DNA from: Pseudoneurospora amorphoporcata
Lineage: Eukaryota; Ascomycota; Sordariomycetes; Sordariales; Sordariaceae
Reading direction: 5' to 3'
Assembly: GCA_033297205.1 (NCBI GenBank)
Contig: MU859111.1
Coordinates: 124,001-188,000, forward strand
Length of the DNA: 64,000 bases
Below the pieces are notes generated by a model. The model saw only the letters and a list, made by a program, of their open reading frames with translations, did no database searches and was not told the DNA's origin. Shown piece after piece: positions 10,216 through 21,022 of the stretch. Numbering within the stretch: the stretch's first letter is position 1; every line of letters begins with the position of its first letter. The position numbers were made by a program, and so were the translations under genes.

Positions 10216-12574
10216 ATGGTGTCCGACGAGACATACGACATTTGTCTTCCGGTCCTCGAGGACCCAGACCTTGACGATGAGGAGAAGACGGACAAGCTAC
10301 AGGACCTTCTCAGGGAAAAGACAACCTTGAGCGGGCAGTCACTGGATAATGCAGTGTTGGATGCCATGTGGAGGTTTCGAGACGGAGGCGGGACGGCGAC
10401 ATCTCCACCATCCATACGACAGAGCATTCTCCGGCGCCCGTCGCCGGCTCCCTGGAGAGGTTCTAGTACCCCTCTTTCCAGCTCGCCTCGCTTGAGCGTC
10501 AGTCCGCTCGCCCCTCCCGGATATGTACCGACAACTTTCGGCCGGGCCATGTCTTCGACGGCTTCCCCTTTTGGTTCGCCTAGGCCATCCCCGCGACTTG
10601 CGTTTGCTACACCCGTGCCTCACAGTCCTAATTTGAACGCCTATCAGTTTGCCGCCAATGATGAACCTCCTTCGCAAGAGGTATTCGGAGATTACCAGTC
10701 GGACAACGTAGACTGGCTCGTTAGTGACGACGACCGTCTTAGCGTAACCTCTTCTATCGGCGGCTCGAGTGGCTTGAATGTGGCCGCTCCAGAATTTGTT
10801 TCGACTCAGCAGGCCGATATGAGTCCGTTTGACATGTTGAGGTCCATCTTGGGCCCGAGTAAAACGGATGACGAAATTGGCGCTGCTCTTGCTATGCATG
10901 GCTATGACCTGAGTGCCACCGTTGCCTCTATTATGGGCGACCAGGCACAGGATGATGTCTCCCTTTCGGGCCATAACGATGAAGCCAAGGTGGTTGTAAT
11001 TGGCAAGTCAATGACACCTGATCAACGCCCTGCGACTCCGGGCGACCAGCAGAGATCGGGCGTGATTTGCAAGTTTTACCTCTCCACCGGGCAGTGCCTG
11101 CGGTCTGATTGTCGGTTTAGCCACGATTTGAGCAATCATATCTGCAAGTAAGTTATGCCTTCTTCTTGACCACGCAGAATCTGAGGCTGATCATTGTAGG
11201 TACTGGGTTGCCGGTAACTGTTTGGCTCGTGATACCTGCGTATTCTCTCACGACCCGGCGAATCTGGTGAACAAGCTGCATATTGACAGCTCGGGCACAC
11301 CACCGACGCATTACTCGACGGTAAACGTTCAGGACTATAACAGCTTCCCTTCCTTACAGCCGGGAACTCCTGAGCAGTTGCCCGTGTTCCCGGCGTCGGC
11401 AAACACTCCCGCCGTAGGGATCACTCCGCCACCGGGCTTCAAGGGTCACCACAACTACGGCTATCCCGACCGTCCACGATCGCGGCCTGGTAGTCGACAC
11501 CAGCAAAAGGAAGTTCCGCAAACGGTACCGTCCCCGGACGATGCGGATGCATTTCCTACTCTAGGCGCCGCCTTGGCCAAGCAAAGCAAGAAGCACCATG
11601 GCAAGAGGGGCGGACATGGCCACACTGGTAGTGGCAGCAGCAGCAGCACCAAGGAAATTGCTAGTCCAGGCCCGAGCACACTCGCCGATATTGTCAAGAT
11701 GTCTCCCTCTCCTGTCAACATTAACTTGAGGCCCAATGGTAAGTTGGGTCGCAATGGCAGCTCTACTAGCATTCGGAATGGCGAGAACAGTGCTGCTGCT
11801 CAGGCTATTCCACCCCCCAAGCACATCCCTTGGCTTGAGACTGGAGAGAAGGCAAACAAGGCGTATCTCAAGGCACGTCAGGAGGCCATTAAGCACGGCG
11901 GCTTGCGCAACAAATTCCTGCAGAGGTACGTGGTTCCTACCAGGTAGTAAACAGAGGGATGACAAATACTGACCATGATGTACAGTGCTGCCCAAGCGTG
12001 GAACCGCAACGATGCGCGTGCGGCCAAGGCGCTGAGCCTGCGCGGCCAGAGCGAAAACGACCTGATGAGGAAAGCTCATCGTGAGGCTGCGGCGCTGCTC
12101 TACGAGGAACGCAACAAGAACAATGGCAGCTGCCCTGAGATCTACGTCGACTTGCACGGCCTCCACCCCGAAGAGGCAGTCGAGTACCTCGCAGGCATTT
12201 TGACCGAGAACACGAACGAAAGCAGACCTGTCTATGCCATCACCGGTACCGGGCATCATAGCAAGAACGGCAAGGATAAGGTGGGCAAGGCGCTGCGCAC
12301 TTTTCTCAACGAGTGGCGCTATGCCTACCGTGAGTTCTCGGTGCCGGGGGATAGAAATAGCATGGGCGGGATTTTGGGTATTGATGCGAGAAGTTGGGAT
12401 AAGTCATTGTCGCAGGATGGGGTTAGCTTGGTGAAGAAGGACGAGCCCAAGGATGATGTTGATATCCTCTCTCAGGGGGTGGAGATTGGGGAGGGCAAAG
12501 TGAAGCTGCTTGTTAGGGACCCGATGGCTACCAAGGAGATTCCCAAGGGTCCTGCTAGCCACAGGGGAAGGTGA
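10216..12574 (+). CDS. CCCH zinc-finger, UBA/CUE-like, DUF1771-SMR domain protein
   Basis: Three exons (10216-11147, 11200-11925, 11986-12574) encode 748 aa. The N-terminus is helical and acidic. A UBA/CUE-like stretch (SPFDMLRSILGPSK to LSATVASIMGD, about residues 205-245) precedes two adjacent CCCH zinc fingers (CKFYLSTGQCLRSDCRFSH, then CKYWVAGNCLARDTCVFSH), the first intron splitting the pair. After a disordered Ser/Pro region come DUF1771 (helix with ARAAKALSLRG and REAAALLYEERN) and an SMR domain with the DLHGLH motif and TGTGHH turn. SMR domains are RNA endonuclease or nucleic-acid-binding folds; yeast Cue2 (CUE + SMR) cleaves mRNA in no-go decay. A role in RNA surveillance is therefore plausible but inferred. 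The start is the first ATG of the long frame, after a long leader. Confidence 0.87.
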
Positions 12575-14092
12575 TGATGGGCAAAGGAGCCGCCTCCAAC
12601 AGTAAGAGCTGGATGAGGATTTTGAGTACACCGAACCAATGATAAGTGGAATTGGGTATGTGCAAGGGTGGAACTGGGGGAAAGTCTTCAATGAGGATGG
12701 ACGGGAAGATGGGAGCAACAAGGCTGGCTGGTTGATAGCGGTAGAGCATTAGTGACGGGGAAGAGAAGAGAGAAGTATCGACTATCAATAATCATCGACC
12801 TCATGGACATGCGTGACTGTTATTACAACGTCCCGAATGGAAGCTCTTGCGTACATCATAGCTACGGTAGACTCTTTGGACTCAAGAGTGAGGCTGCTGT
12901 CCCCAATTTCCCCACGGACGAAGATGCGGGAGTTTAAAGATGGGATGGGCGACGCTTGGGTGCAGATCTCCAAAGATCTCGGCCAGGGCCGCCAGGGGGG
13001 TTGTTGATGGTCAGGATGGTACCTATTCTTGGGATGGCCTGGCTGTTTGGCCCGTTCTCAATGCCATCCCTGTAACCATCATGCGTCCTGTCCGCCGCTC
13101 CCGCCGCTGCCCCTCTCTGTTTCTCAGTTGCCATGCCCCTGTCGCTGTAACGGAGTTTGTGAGAGCAAAAATGCGAACGGATCACCGCGGGAAGGGTGGA
13201 TTGGAGATATCATCAAAACATTGGGGAATTACTGAAATCTTAAAACAGTCGAGCTTCATAATTAGAAGATGAAGGGTCTTACGGGGTACATTTTAGACGA
13301 GCTCCCCTCGCCAGTCGTTTCCAAAGCTCCATTCTTTTCAGCTTACCTACCTCACAGCAGTTCCATGTTACGAGAGACGCTAAAAAGGAAGGCCAAGGAC
13401 CCCGAAACAACCAACCAAAATGTCCCCTTGTGCTGGTTCGCTAAGGTGGTCCAGATTCACCTTATGAGTGGCGGAGTTTCAGTCTCCGATTGCACCGGAT
13501 CGTTGAACGATAGGGCAACTTCGACTGCCTCTCTTTTACTGTGCTTGTGCAACACCACACCTCTTACCGTCCCGCATTACTTCATCGGCATCTTTACCTA
13601 CTACCAAGCCTCTTTCAAGTTTTTTTCTTTCTTTGATCGATGCACCTTGTTTACGTTGTTTCCTCCCGACATTGATCTAAAGCTGTTTCATATCTAGTCT
13701 ACATGGACATTTAGACGCCGACATCTAACAGGTCTATATACCTCAATGGATGCAACCAGGTAGTAGAGCAACCTAACCAACAACACTTCACCTACCTCTC
13801 TCTACCTCTAGGTATCTTTCTTTCACCTACCTACCCACTCACCGAGCCATCTTCCTCGACCAACGTCCAACCGTTTCATCCCCAAAGTCCGGTGAGCACA
13901 CGGCACGGCGCTTACTACTCAGCGTCATCGAGTCAAACCACCAGCCAGGTTCAAGTCCGAGTATCAACTCTTACATCGATCATCCGATCACCCCCAACAA
14001 ACCTCGTTATCCTACGATCACTCGAGTGTATTTACCGATAGACCTATTCCCTACATGTCGTCGGCTCATCGAAGACGCACAGCCTTTCCACA
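12575..14092. other. Intergenic between CCCH-SMR gene and Tvp38-like gene
   Basis: Contains the 3' flank of the CCCH-SMR gene and the promoter and leader of the Tvp38-like gene. Repeated ACCTACC/CTACCT motifs cluster at about 13790-13850, a motif type scattered through other leaders here. The 142-codon open frame at 13269-13697 has no recognisable domain. Confidence 0.5.
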
Positions 14093-15545
14093 ATGTCAAA
14101 CCACAACAATAATCACACGGCCCGCGACGCCGCCGCCGCCCTCTCCATGAATCTCTCCTCCTCCTCCTCCTCACCCCGCCAAGCCACCGCCTCCCCTCGC
14201 TCCCGCGGTTCCTCAACAGACACCACACCCACGCACTCACCGACCTCTTCCCCGGGCCCCCGCGTCGGTCACAATGGCGAAGACCTCCCGCAATGGGCCG
14301 GTGCCGGTCCCTTGGCCTCTAACATCCGCCGCCTCTCCTCCGGCCGTCCCTATTCCGTCTCCCGAAACGCTTCGCACCGCTCCTCTACCGCTGCCGCCGG
14401 GCACGGAGCCCAGCTCAAAACCCTCGCCCTCCGAGCCATCTCTACGGGTCTGAGCATCGCCCAACGCGCCATCAGCATATTTTTGGGCTTGAGCTTACTC
14501 CACAAGATTGCCATCTTGGTGGCGCTAGCCATCTTCTTCAGTCTGAGCGTCGTGGCGCTCGTCTACTCCCACGCCATCTTTGCGTCGCTCGGTCCGCTGG
14601 CGGAGAAATGGCGAGCGTTGCCTTTTGGCTGGCTTATCTGTTTCGGCTTGGTGTTCATGACGGCCTTTCCCCCGATCATCGGTTACTCTACCGCCGTGAC
14701 CGTTGCGGGCTTCGTGTACGGATTCCCCTGGGGATGGCCAATTGCTGCGGCGGCGACGGTTTGCGGGTCTACGTGCTCGTTTTTGGCGTCGAGGGGCGTG
14801 TTGGCGGGTTATGTGAATCGGTTGGTCGGAAGGGATAAGAGGTTTGTGGCGCTGGGACAGGTGCTCAGGAGAGACGGGCTGGGTGTCTTGGCCATGGTCA
14901 GGTTCAGTCCGTTGCCGTATAGTTTGAGCAATGGGTTTTTGGCGACGGTGCCGAGGTTGAGGGTGGGCGGGTTTGCGGTTGCTACTGGATTGGCTACGTA
15001 AGTTGTCTTCCTCTTCTTCTTCCTCTTCTTTCGGATCCATGATGCTAACAGTTACTCTCTCTCACACAAAAAAAAGGCCCAAACTCTTCGTCCACATCTT
15101 CATCGGCTCTCGCCTCGCCCTCCTCGCCTCCTCCGGCGACAAGATGACCACCCGCGACCGCGCAATCAACTACATCTCGATGCTCGTCTTCGGCGCCGTC
15201 GGTGCCGCCGTCGGCTATCTCATCTGGAAGCGCACCATGTCGCGGGCCGAGGAGCTGGCGCACGAGGAAGGACTCGACGGGGTTGACTCGCTCGCCGCTG
15301 CTGCCGGCACCACGGCCGCTGGGGAGGTGCATCGCACGGCGGATGGTACCCTTGAAGTAGACGATGACGAGGAGGACTATGCGGATCTCGAAGGTAATAC
15401 TGGCGGGAGACTGTTGGTTGGTGGGAACGCTGGTAGGGAAGGTGATTTAAGAAGGCAGAGCAGTGAGAGTGATATCTCGCTTTGGGAGACGGATCGGTAT
15501 AGGGATAGCTGGGATGAGGAGGCCAATTTGGAGGGCAGGAAGTAG
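14093..15545 (+). CDS. tvp38: Tvp38/TMEM64 (SNARE-associated/VTT) family Golgi membrane protein
   Basis: Two exons (14093-14997 and 15077-15545) give 457 aa. A Ser/Pro-rich cytosolic N-terminus of about 120 residues precedes hydrophobic segments: one near KIAILVALAIFFSLSVVALVY, one in FGWLICFGLVFMTAFPP, then the VTT-domain signature with the GYSTAV and FVYGFPWG segments, glycine-rich helices, and a last TM segment (MLVFGAVGAAVGYLIW). The C-terminal tail is acidic. Yeast Tvp38 sits in Tlg2-positive late-Golgi compartments; VTT/DedA proteins include lipid scramblases. The symbol is assigned by family resemblance. The intron is followed by an A-rich acceptor (AAAAAAAG), and the frame closes cleanly across it. 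Confidence 0.85.
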
Positions 15546-16185
15546 GGTTGGTTTTATTCAGACACGAATGTGTTGATTTCTTGTGTTATTTTCCTTTGTC
15601 TTTTTTGAGACTGTCGCATATTGCACGAAAAGGAGCGAGCAAGCGGGCGGTGTCATCGCGCATAGAAAATGGGGAAAGAAATCGGTGTTCTAAGGCGTTA
15701 TTGGGAGCATCTGTTTTGCTTTATCACACTATTTGTTTTGACGACGTCTTTGGGTCGTAAGCTGGCTTTATGTCTAGAGATCATATTGATTACTAGATGA
15801 GGTAGATCAACAGATGAGAGGGAGACATACTGCAATGTAACTTCCCGGTTACTCGAAGAAATAGGTCAATAGATGCTAGTGAGATAGAGGGCAGTATAGA
15901 ACATATGAACATCGCGAAATAGTATTTGCTTTATGCTTTCAAGGTATCTTCCGAGAAGCCTGTCATTATATGATTATTTATGAGGAATAATGATGCAAGC
16001 CCTTCAACTCCTCGCTATCCATTTGCAAAAATCGGGTAAGCCAAAACTACCACCTTGTGGCGAGTTTCAATAAAAACCAAGCCCTTGACTAACATAACAA
16101 CACGCTCGCCTGCCCGAGATATTATATGACAACGAACAAATACAAGAGACTGGATGCTCTCCCCATCCTGACCTTTCTGCTCTGC
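15546..16185. other. Convergent 3' intergenic region
   Basis: Lies between the ends of the Tvp38-like gene (+) and the Cys-Pro motif gene (-). It is comparatively AT-rich, as expected of 3' UTRs and polyadenylation regions. No gene is supportable. Confidence 0.55.
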
Positions 16186-18153
16186 TCACTTGCTGCCCTG
16201 TTGAAATTGCTGCATAAACTGAATGGCCTGTTCCATAGGATATCCGATAAAGACCGGCCCATTGAAGTTGAAAACCACGGGGGCCTGCTGCTGACCTGCC
16301 GTTTCAGCCTTCGGAATCGGCAAATCTGCCATGTTGATAAATGTCGGTTGTGGTGTAGGCATCGTTTGTGGTATATGATGCGTCTCGACCGGTTTGGTCT
16401 GTTCAACCGTGTGGTCCGTCTCCTTGTGCACCGTCCCTCCTGGCACCTCTTCCTGCGTGGGCGGGTGCTCAACCTTTGAATTAGATGAGGCGAATGCAGT
16501 TATCTTCGTCTGATCGAAGGGACACTTCCCACCCCCGGGACCCTTCTTTTCTTCCGTCTCTCGCGACACCACTTCCTGCTTGGGTGGTTCAACCTTTGTG
16601 CTAGATGAAGCGAATGTAGCCATCTTGGCATGATCAAAGGGACACTTTCCAGCACCGGGCACCTTCTTGTGAGGAATCCCATCTTGAACCGGCGGTCTCG
16701 AAGCAACCGCAGGCCGAACCGGACTTGGGCTCCGACTCCTCTGCCTCCGCGGTTGGTCCTCCATGGCCGGTACGGGAATGCCCCATGGCCGACTGGGTGA
16801 TTCACCCAAACGCACCTCTCGCAGAGGACGATCAAAACGACCTTCACGTTCTTCCTCACCTTCTACGGGCGGCAGATTCTGGTCGTCTTGGTTTTCCGGT
16901 GGCGCTTGCGGGTCACTGGCGGCAACAGACTTGGCCCAGTTCGCTACTCCATCATTGGAGGTTCTATTGACTTGCTCAGGGTCTTGATATTGATCTCCCG
17001 TCGCGGGTGAAGGCAGCATAGGCTTGTGTAGATGGCTCAGGTCCTCGATCATGTTGACCAGATTCCCATACTTGGCGTCGAGCTTCCTTACTTGCTCTTC
17101 ATTTTTCTGATAGCGCCTGACGCACACCTCATGACTGCGCGGAATCTCATGCTTGTGCGTCTCCACGTAGCGAGCAATCTCTTCAGGCGAGTGCTGGTCA
17201 AGAAATCGAATCGGGCACTTGGAGGCAGCAGTGTGGGCGGGCATCGGCGTCGAGTCCTCGTACATGGCAGCGCAGATGGGATCAGAGGATTTGTGCGGAG
17301 TGGGGTCCATGGCGGCGGCGCCTTCGTTTAAAGAAGCATCATCTTGGTCTTGGGCGCCATCGCCAGTCACATTGCCAATACCAAGGTTGGGCGATGCTTG
17401 GTCTTGGACAGCGGGCGGCATGGCAGCAGCGGCAGCAGCAGCAGCAGCAGCAGAAAAGGGACACGCAAGGAGGCCTTTCTTCTTCCCCTCAACAGTAAAG
17501 TCCTTTTCGAGCACGGTCGACATGGTAGTCATGGTGTCGGCGGCGGTAACGGGAGAGGTGGAAGCCTCCTTGCTAGAGTCACTGTGTTTGCTGGCCCTTT
17601 CCATGGCAGCGGCAATGAGCTGAGCAGCCTTTCTCCCCTCTCTGATTTGCAAGGCAATCTCGTGCTGAGAGTTCCCAGGTTGGATGCGCCGAGGCAAGGG
17701 CACGACGGATGAGTTGGCCGTGGCAGAATAACAGTGCACGTCCGGTGGAAGCTGGAGCTTTGCGAGCGTTTCGGCTACCTCGGGGACTGTAGGCGCATAT
17801 TTATCGGCTAGACACTGGTACTAAATTGCGGGCAACATGTGTTAGCCAGACGTGATCGCCATCGAAAAGTGAGATGGGATATGACAGGCGCAATTGGGTG
17901 GAAATAGAATCAGACAATAGAAGTTGTCTCCACAAGCTGTTGATAGGCAGCGGGCAGATCTAGAGCTATAAATCATCATAAAAAGGGGGGGGGCGAGATT
18001 GGAATAGGAAATGGAGGTGTTTTACCTTACCTGCTCGTGCGCAAAGCGAAGCTTGTGCTCAAGGATGGTCTTGCGGTCGATCAATGATTGGACTTCATCT
18101 GCCAGGGCAATGAAGGACTCGGTTAGAGTCTGGGTTAGTTGTAGGTAATTCAT
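16186..18153 (-). CDS. Uncharacterised ascomycete protein with repeated Cys-Pro motifs
   Basis: Minus-strand exons 18031-18153 and 16186-17820 join to 585 aa; the 210-nt intron has a GCTAACAC branch-like site and contains a run of nine G. The N-terminus (MNYLQLTQTLTESFIALADE onward) is a predicted helix with coiled-coil character. Cys-Pro motifs occur at about residues 161 (ACPFSA), 243 (SKCPIRF), 434 (GKCPFDHAK) and 474 (GKCPFDQTK). The last two sit in a ~40-residue tandem duplication also visible in the DNA (16480-16560 versus 16600-16680). A conserved-looking block with HSPEEIARYVETHKHEIPR and a following helix occupies about residues 245-310. Long Ala, Pro and acidic low-complexity parts separate these. 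I do not recognise a named family; Cys-Pro pairs can act as heme-regulatory motifs, but this is only a possibility here. Confidence 0.78.
16480..16690 (-). repeat. ~120-bp tandem duplication inside coding sequence
   Basis: Two direct, diverged copies about 120 bp apart, each encoding a 40-residue unit beginning GKCPFD and continuing with an FASS.SKVE pattern. The copies differ mostly at third positions and in the linker, so the duplication is not recent. Confidence 0.75.
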
Positions 18154-19075
18154 CACACGGCATTCGTTGCGACGTGCGACGAAGCGGGGGGAAGCTTCGC
18201 GGTATTAAGTATTGTAGTAAGACGCGGCGAGAATGGACCGCCTGCTTTGTTGCGCCACGGGACAGGTTCGTTCCGCCTTTTTCCAGTCTTCCAATGAATG
18301 TGAAATGCACGGGAATGGGAAGAGAAGAAAGGCTTTTCCACAGCTGTCCGGCCGCGGTTTTAGTCATCCCACGGGATCCACTTTTGGAGCACTGCACCGC
18401 CCAGAACCACCTGCAGAGCCCCGCCACACCAGGGATGCCACACCAGGGCATGTTTGCCCGACGCCGGCATCCCTTTGGAGCCCGAGGCCCGGTGGTTGAC
18501 CCCACCCATAACTCTCATGCGGGGTATTTGGCGCTGGCACTTGGCACTGAAGGACGCCAGGGGCAACAGGGAACCAAGCACTAACATCACAACATCCTCA
18601 GTCATCATGAATGAGGTCGGGCGAGGAAGGTAAACATATGGCTGCACGATTGAATGACCGGCTTGATGCTTGTGCATGTCAGGCCATTCTTACATTTTAC
18701 GCACAACTACATCGTACCTCAAGACACTTCAGAAGGGACAACAAGCCGCAGAAAGGATGAGCCAGAATGTGTTAGTACGATACATATGACAGCATCAAGC
18801 CCATCACGTAGAATGAAGGCAACCAGTTGTTCAAATATTCAGTTGTTGGAAGCAAGTTGTGGTCTGCTGATTGATCCTGACATTGGAAGTTGTAACCAGT
18901 CAGCTTACCTCTTATATAACACCCCGCGATATCACCATGACACTCTTCTGCTATAAGCGTCATGTCTCTGGGATGGTGTTTCGACATCATCTTCAAATTT
19001 CAACCTAGACATCCATCAACACCTACATCAGGGCCAGGCCCGTCATCACCAAGGTTTTCTTCATTACTGATCAAC
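18154..19075. other. Divergent promoter region
   Basis: Upstream region shared by the Cys-Pro motif gene (-) and the prolyl aminopeptidase-like gene (+). No coding region with recognisable features. A TATATAAC sequence at about 18914-18921 lies ~160 bp before the ATG at 19076 and may be a TATA element. Confidence 0.5.
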
Positions 19076-20564
19076 ATGATGGCTGCTAAAGCCATCCGCC
19101 CAGCTCGTCTGCTGAACCGCACAGCACACATTGTCCCTGGTGAGCAACCCGACATGAGCCAGCTCATCACAAGAGCCCACTCTTTAACACGAACCAACAG
19201 GCCAGCTACGCGTCACAGAGTTGACCTTTGAGGTGCCCCTCAACCATTCCAACCCCTCTGTCGGAAGCCTCAAGCTCTTCGGCCGCCAAGTCACCAAACA
19301 TGACACTCCCATCGTGCCGCGCGCCGACAGCGAGCAGGAGGAGTTCTACCGAAAGCCCTACCTCGTCTACCTCGAAGGTGGTCCCGGCTTCGGCAACAAA
19401 GAGCCGCAAGACCACCAACTGACCAAGACGGCCCTGGACAAAGGCTATACGCTCCTCCTCCTCGACTACCGCGGCACCGGCTTGAGCACGCCCATCAACC
19501 AGCCCCATCTAGCCACTCTGGGCGGCCCCCAGGAGCAGGCCAACTACCTCAAGCACTTCCGGGCCGACAGCATCGTCCGCGACGCCGAGGCCGTGCGCCT
19601 CTGCTTGACTTCTGGTTATCCCGAAAGCCACAAGAAATGGTCCATCTTTGGCCAGTCCTACGGTGGCTTTGTCGCGCTGACGTACCTCTCCCAGTTTCCA
19701 CAGGGGTTGCGCGAGGTGTTTCTGACGGGCGGTCTCGCTCCCGTCAAACGCACGGCCGAGGAGGTCTACACTGCGCTGTACAAGAAGGTCATCCAGCGCA
19801 ACGAAGCCTATTACCGCAAGTTTCCCGAAGACGTGGAGCGTGTCCGCCAGGTAGCGAAATACCTGCAAGAAAAATCTCCTCTCCTGCCGGGCGGCGGCGA
19901 GTTCACCGTCGAGAGACTGCTCGGCATCGGTCTGTGCCTGGGAATGAATGGTGGGCTGGACCTGATTCACAGCAACATCCTGAAGATGACCATGGACCTC
20001 GACCAGTTTGGCTTCATCACGCGCGCGGCTGGCGCCGCTTTTGAGGGACTGATCCCCTTCGACACGAATCCCATCTACGCCGTCCTTCACGAGTCCATCT
20101 ACACCAACGGACCGGACCGGGCGTCCGACTGGGCCGCCCACCGCGTCGGCAAGGCGCTTTCTGAGTCCGAGCCGGGACTTAGCTGGCTGTCCCCTGTCGG
20201 CAAAGCCCTCTCCGCAGACACTACGAAGCCCCTGTACTTCTCAGGCGAAATGGTCTACCCTTCCCACTTTGACTGCTACCCAGAACTCAAAGATATGAGG
20301 GAGACGGCCGAGATTCTGGCCAAGTGCGACGACTGGCCGCAGCTCTACGACCTGGACCAGCTGTCCCGGAACGAGGTGCCCGTTTACGCGGCCAGTTATG
20401 TCGAGGACATGTACGTCGATGCGGACTTTGCGCGGGAGACGGCCAAGGCAGTCAAGGGGACTAAGGTGTTTGAGACGAATGTTATGTACCATGGAGCGCT
20501 GAGAGCCAAGACGGAGGAGGTCTTGAGGCAGTTGTTTAAGTTGAGGGATGATACTTTGGATTAG
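19076..20564 (+). CDS. Proline iminopeptidase-like alpha/beta hydrolase (peptidase family S33)
   Basis: Exons 19076-19139 and 19201-20564 encode 475 aa. Family members remove N-terminal proline (or other residues) from peptides. Visible features: EGGPG oxyanion-loop motif at about residue 70, the nucleophile elbow GQSYGG with Ser174, a helical cap domain, a late acidic segment (YVEDMYVDAD) and a C-terminal YHGAL supplying the catalytic His. The start at 19076 (MMAAKAIRP) is chosen because it splices in frame to GQLRVTELTFEVPLNH, the usual N-terminal strand of fungal members. The first 20 residues are basic and could be a weak targeting signal, but no clear presequence is evident. Substrate preference cannot be told from sequence. 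Confidence 0.9.
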
Positions 20565-21022
20565 GGGGTGAAAAGTGACTGCCCCTGCCCTGGCCTGGAA
20601 GCCCCGCCGCATGTTGCCTGTTTGGAGTGGCTCTTGAATCATCTCTCATGAAGATGATGCGCCCTTTGGAAAGCTGAAGTGTTTCAACTGCAAGCAGGCG
20701 AAGAACTGAAAACGAAGAGGCGACCCAGGGACTCGGTACCAAGTGTAGATTCTGATAAGGGGAGGAAAAGTCTGCATTGAGGGCCTTGAGGGCCTTGAGG
20801 GGATCTCATAGGTTCATCCAGTATCCATGTTCTGTCGTGCCCAACCGAGGTCCCAGTCAGCCGTGGACTCCCCTTTTAAGAATTCCCTCCTTCCTTTGTA
20901 GACTCGAGCTCCTTCCTGCTGGTCATCACCGTGATGGCCTCGTTCCGTGTATAGGGGCGCGCCTTCTCTGTCTCTGTATCGCTACTTAAGGTACCTTCCC
21001 CATGGCGGGGCATGCGGGGGTC
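20565..21022. other. Convergent 3' intergenic region
   Basis: Between the ends of the S33 hydrolase (+) and the 765-aa mitochondrial-type protein (-). A short direct repeat GAGGGCCTT occurs twice in tandem at about 20779-20799. No gene seen. Confidence 0.5.
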
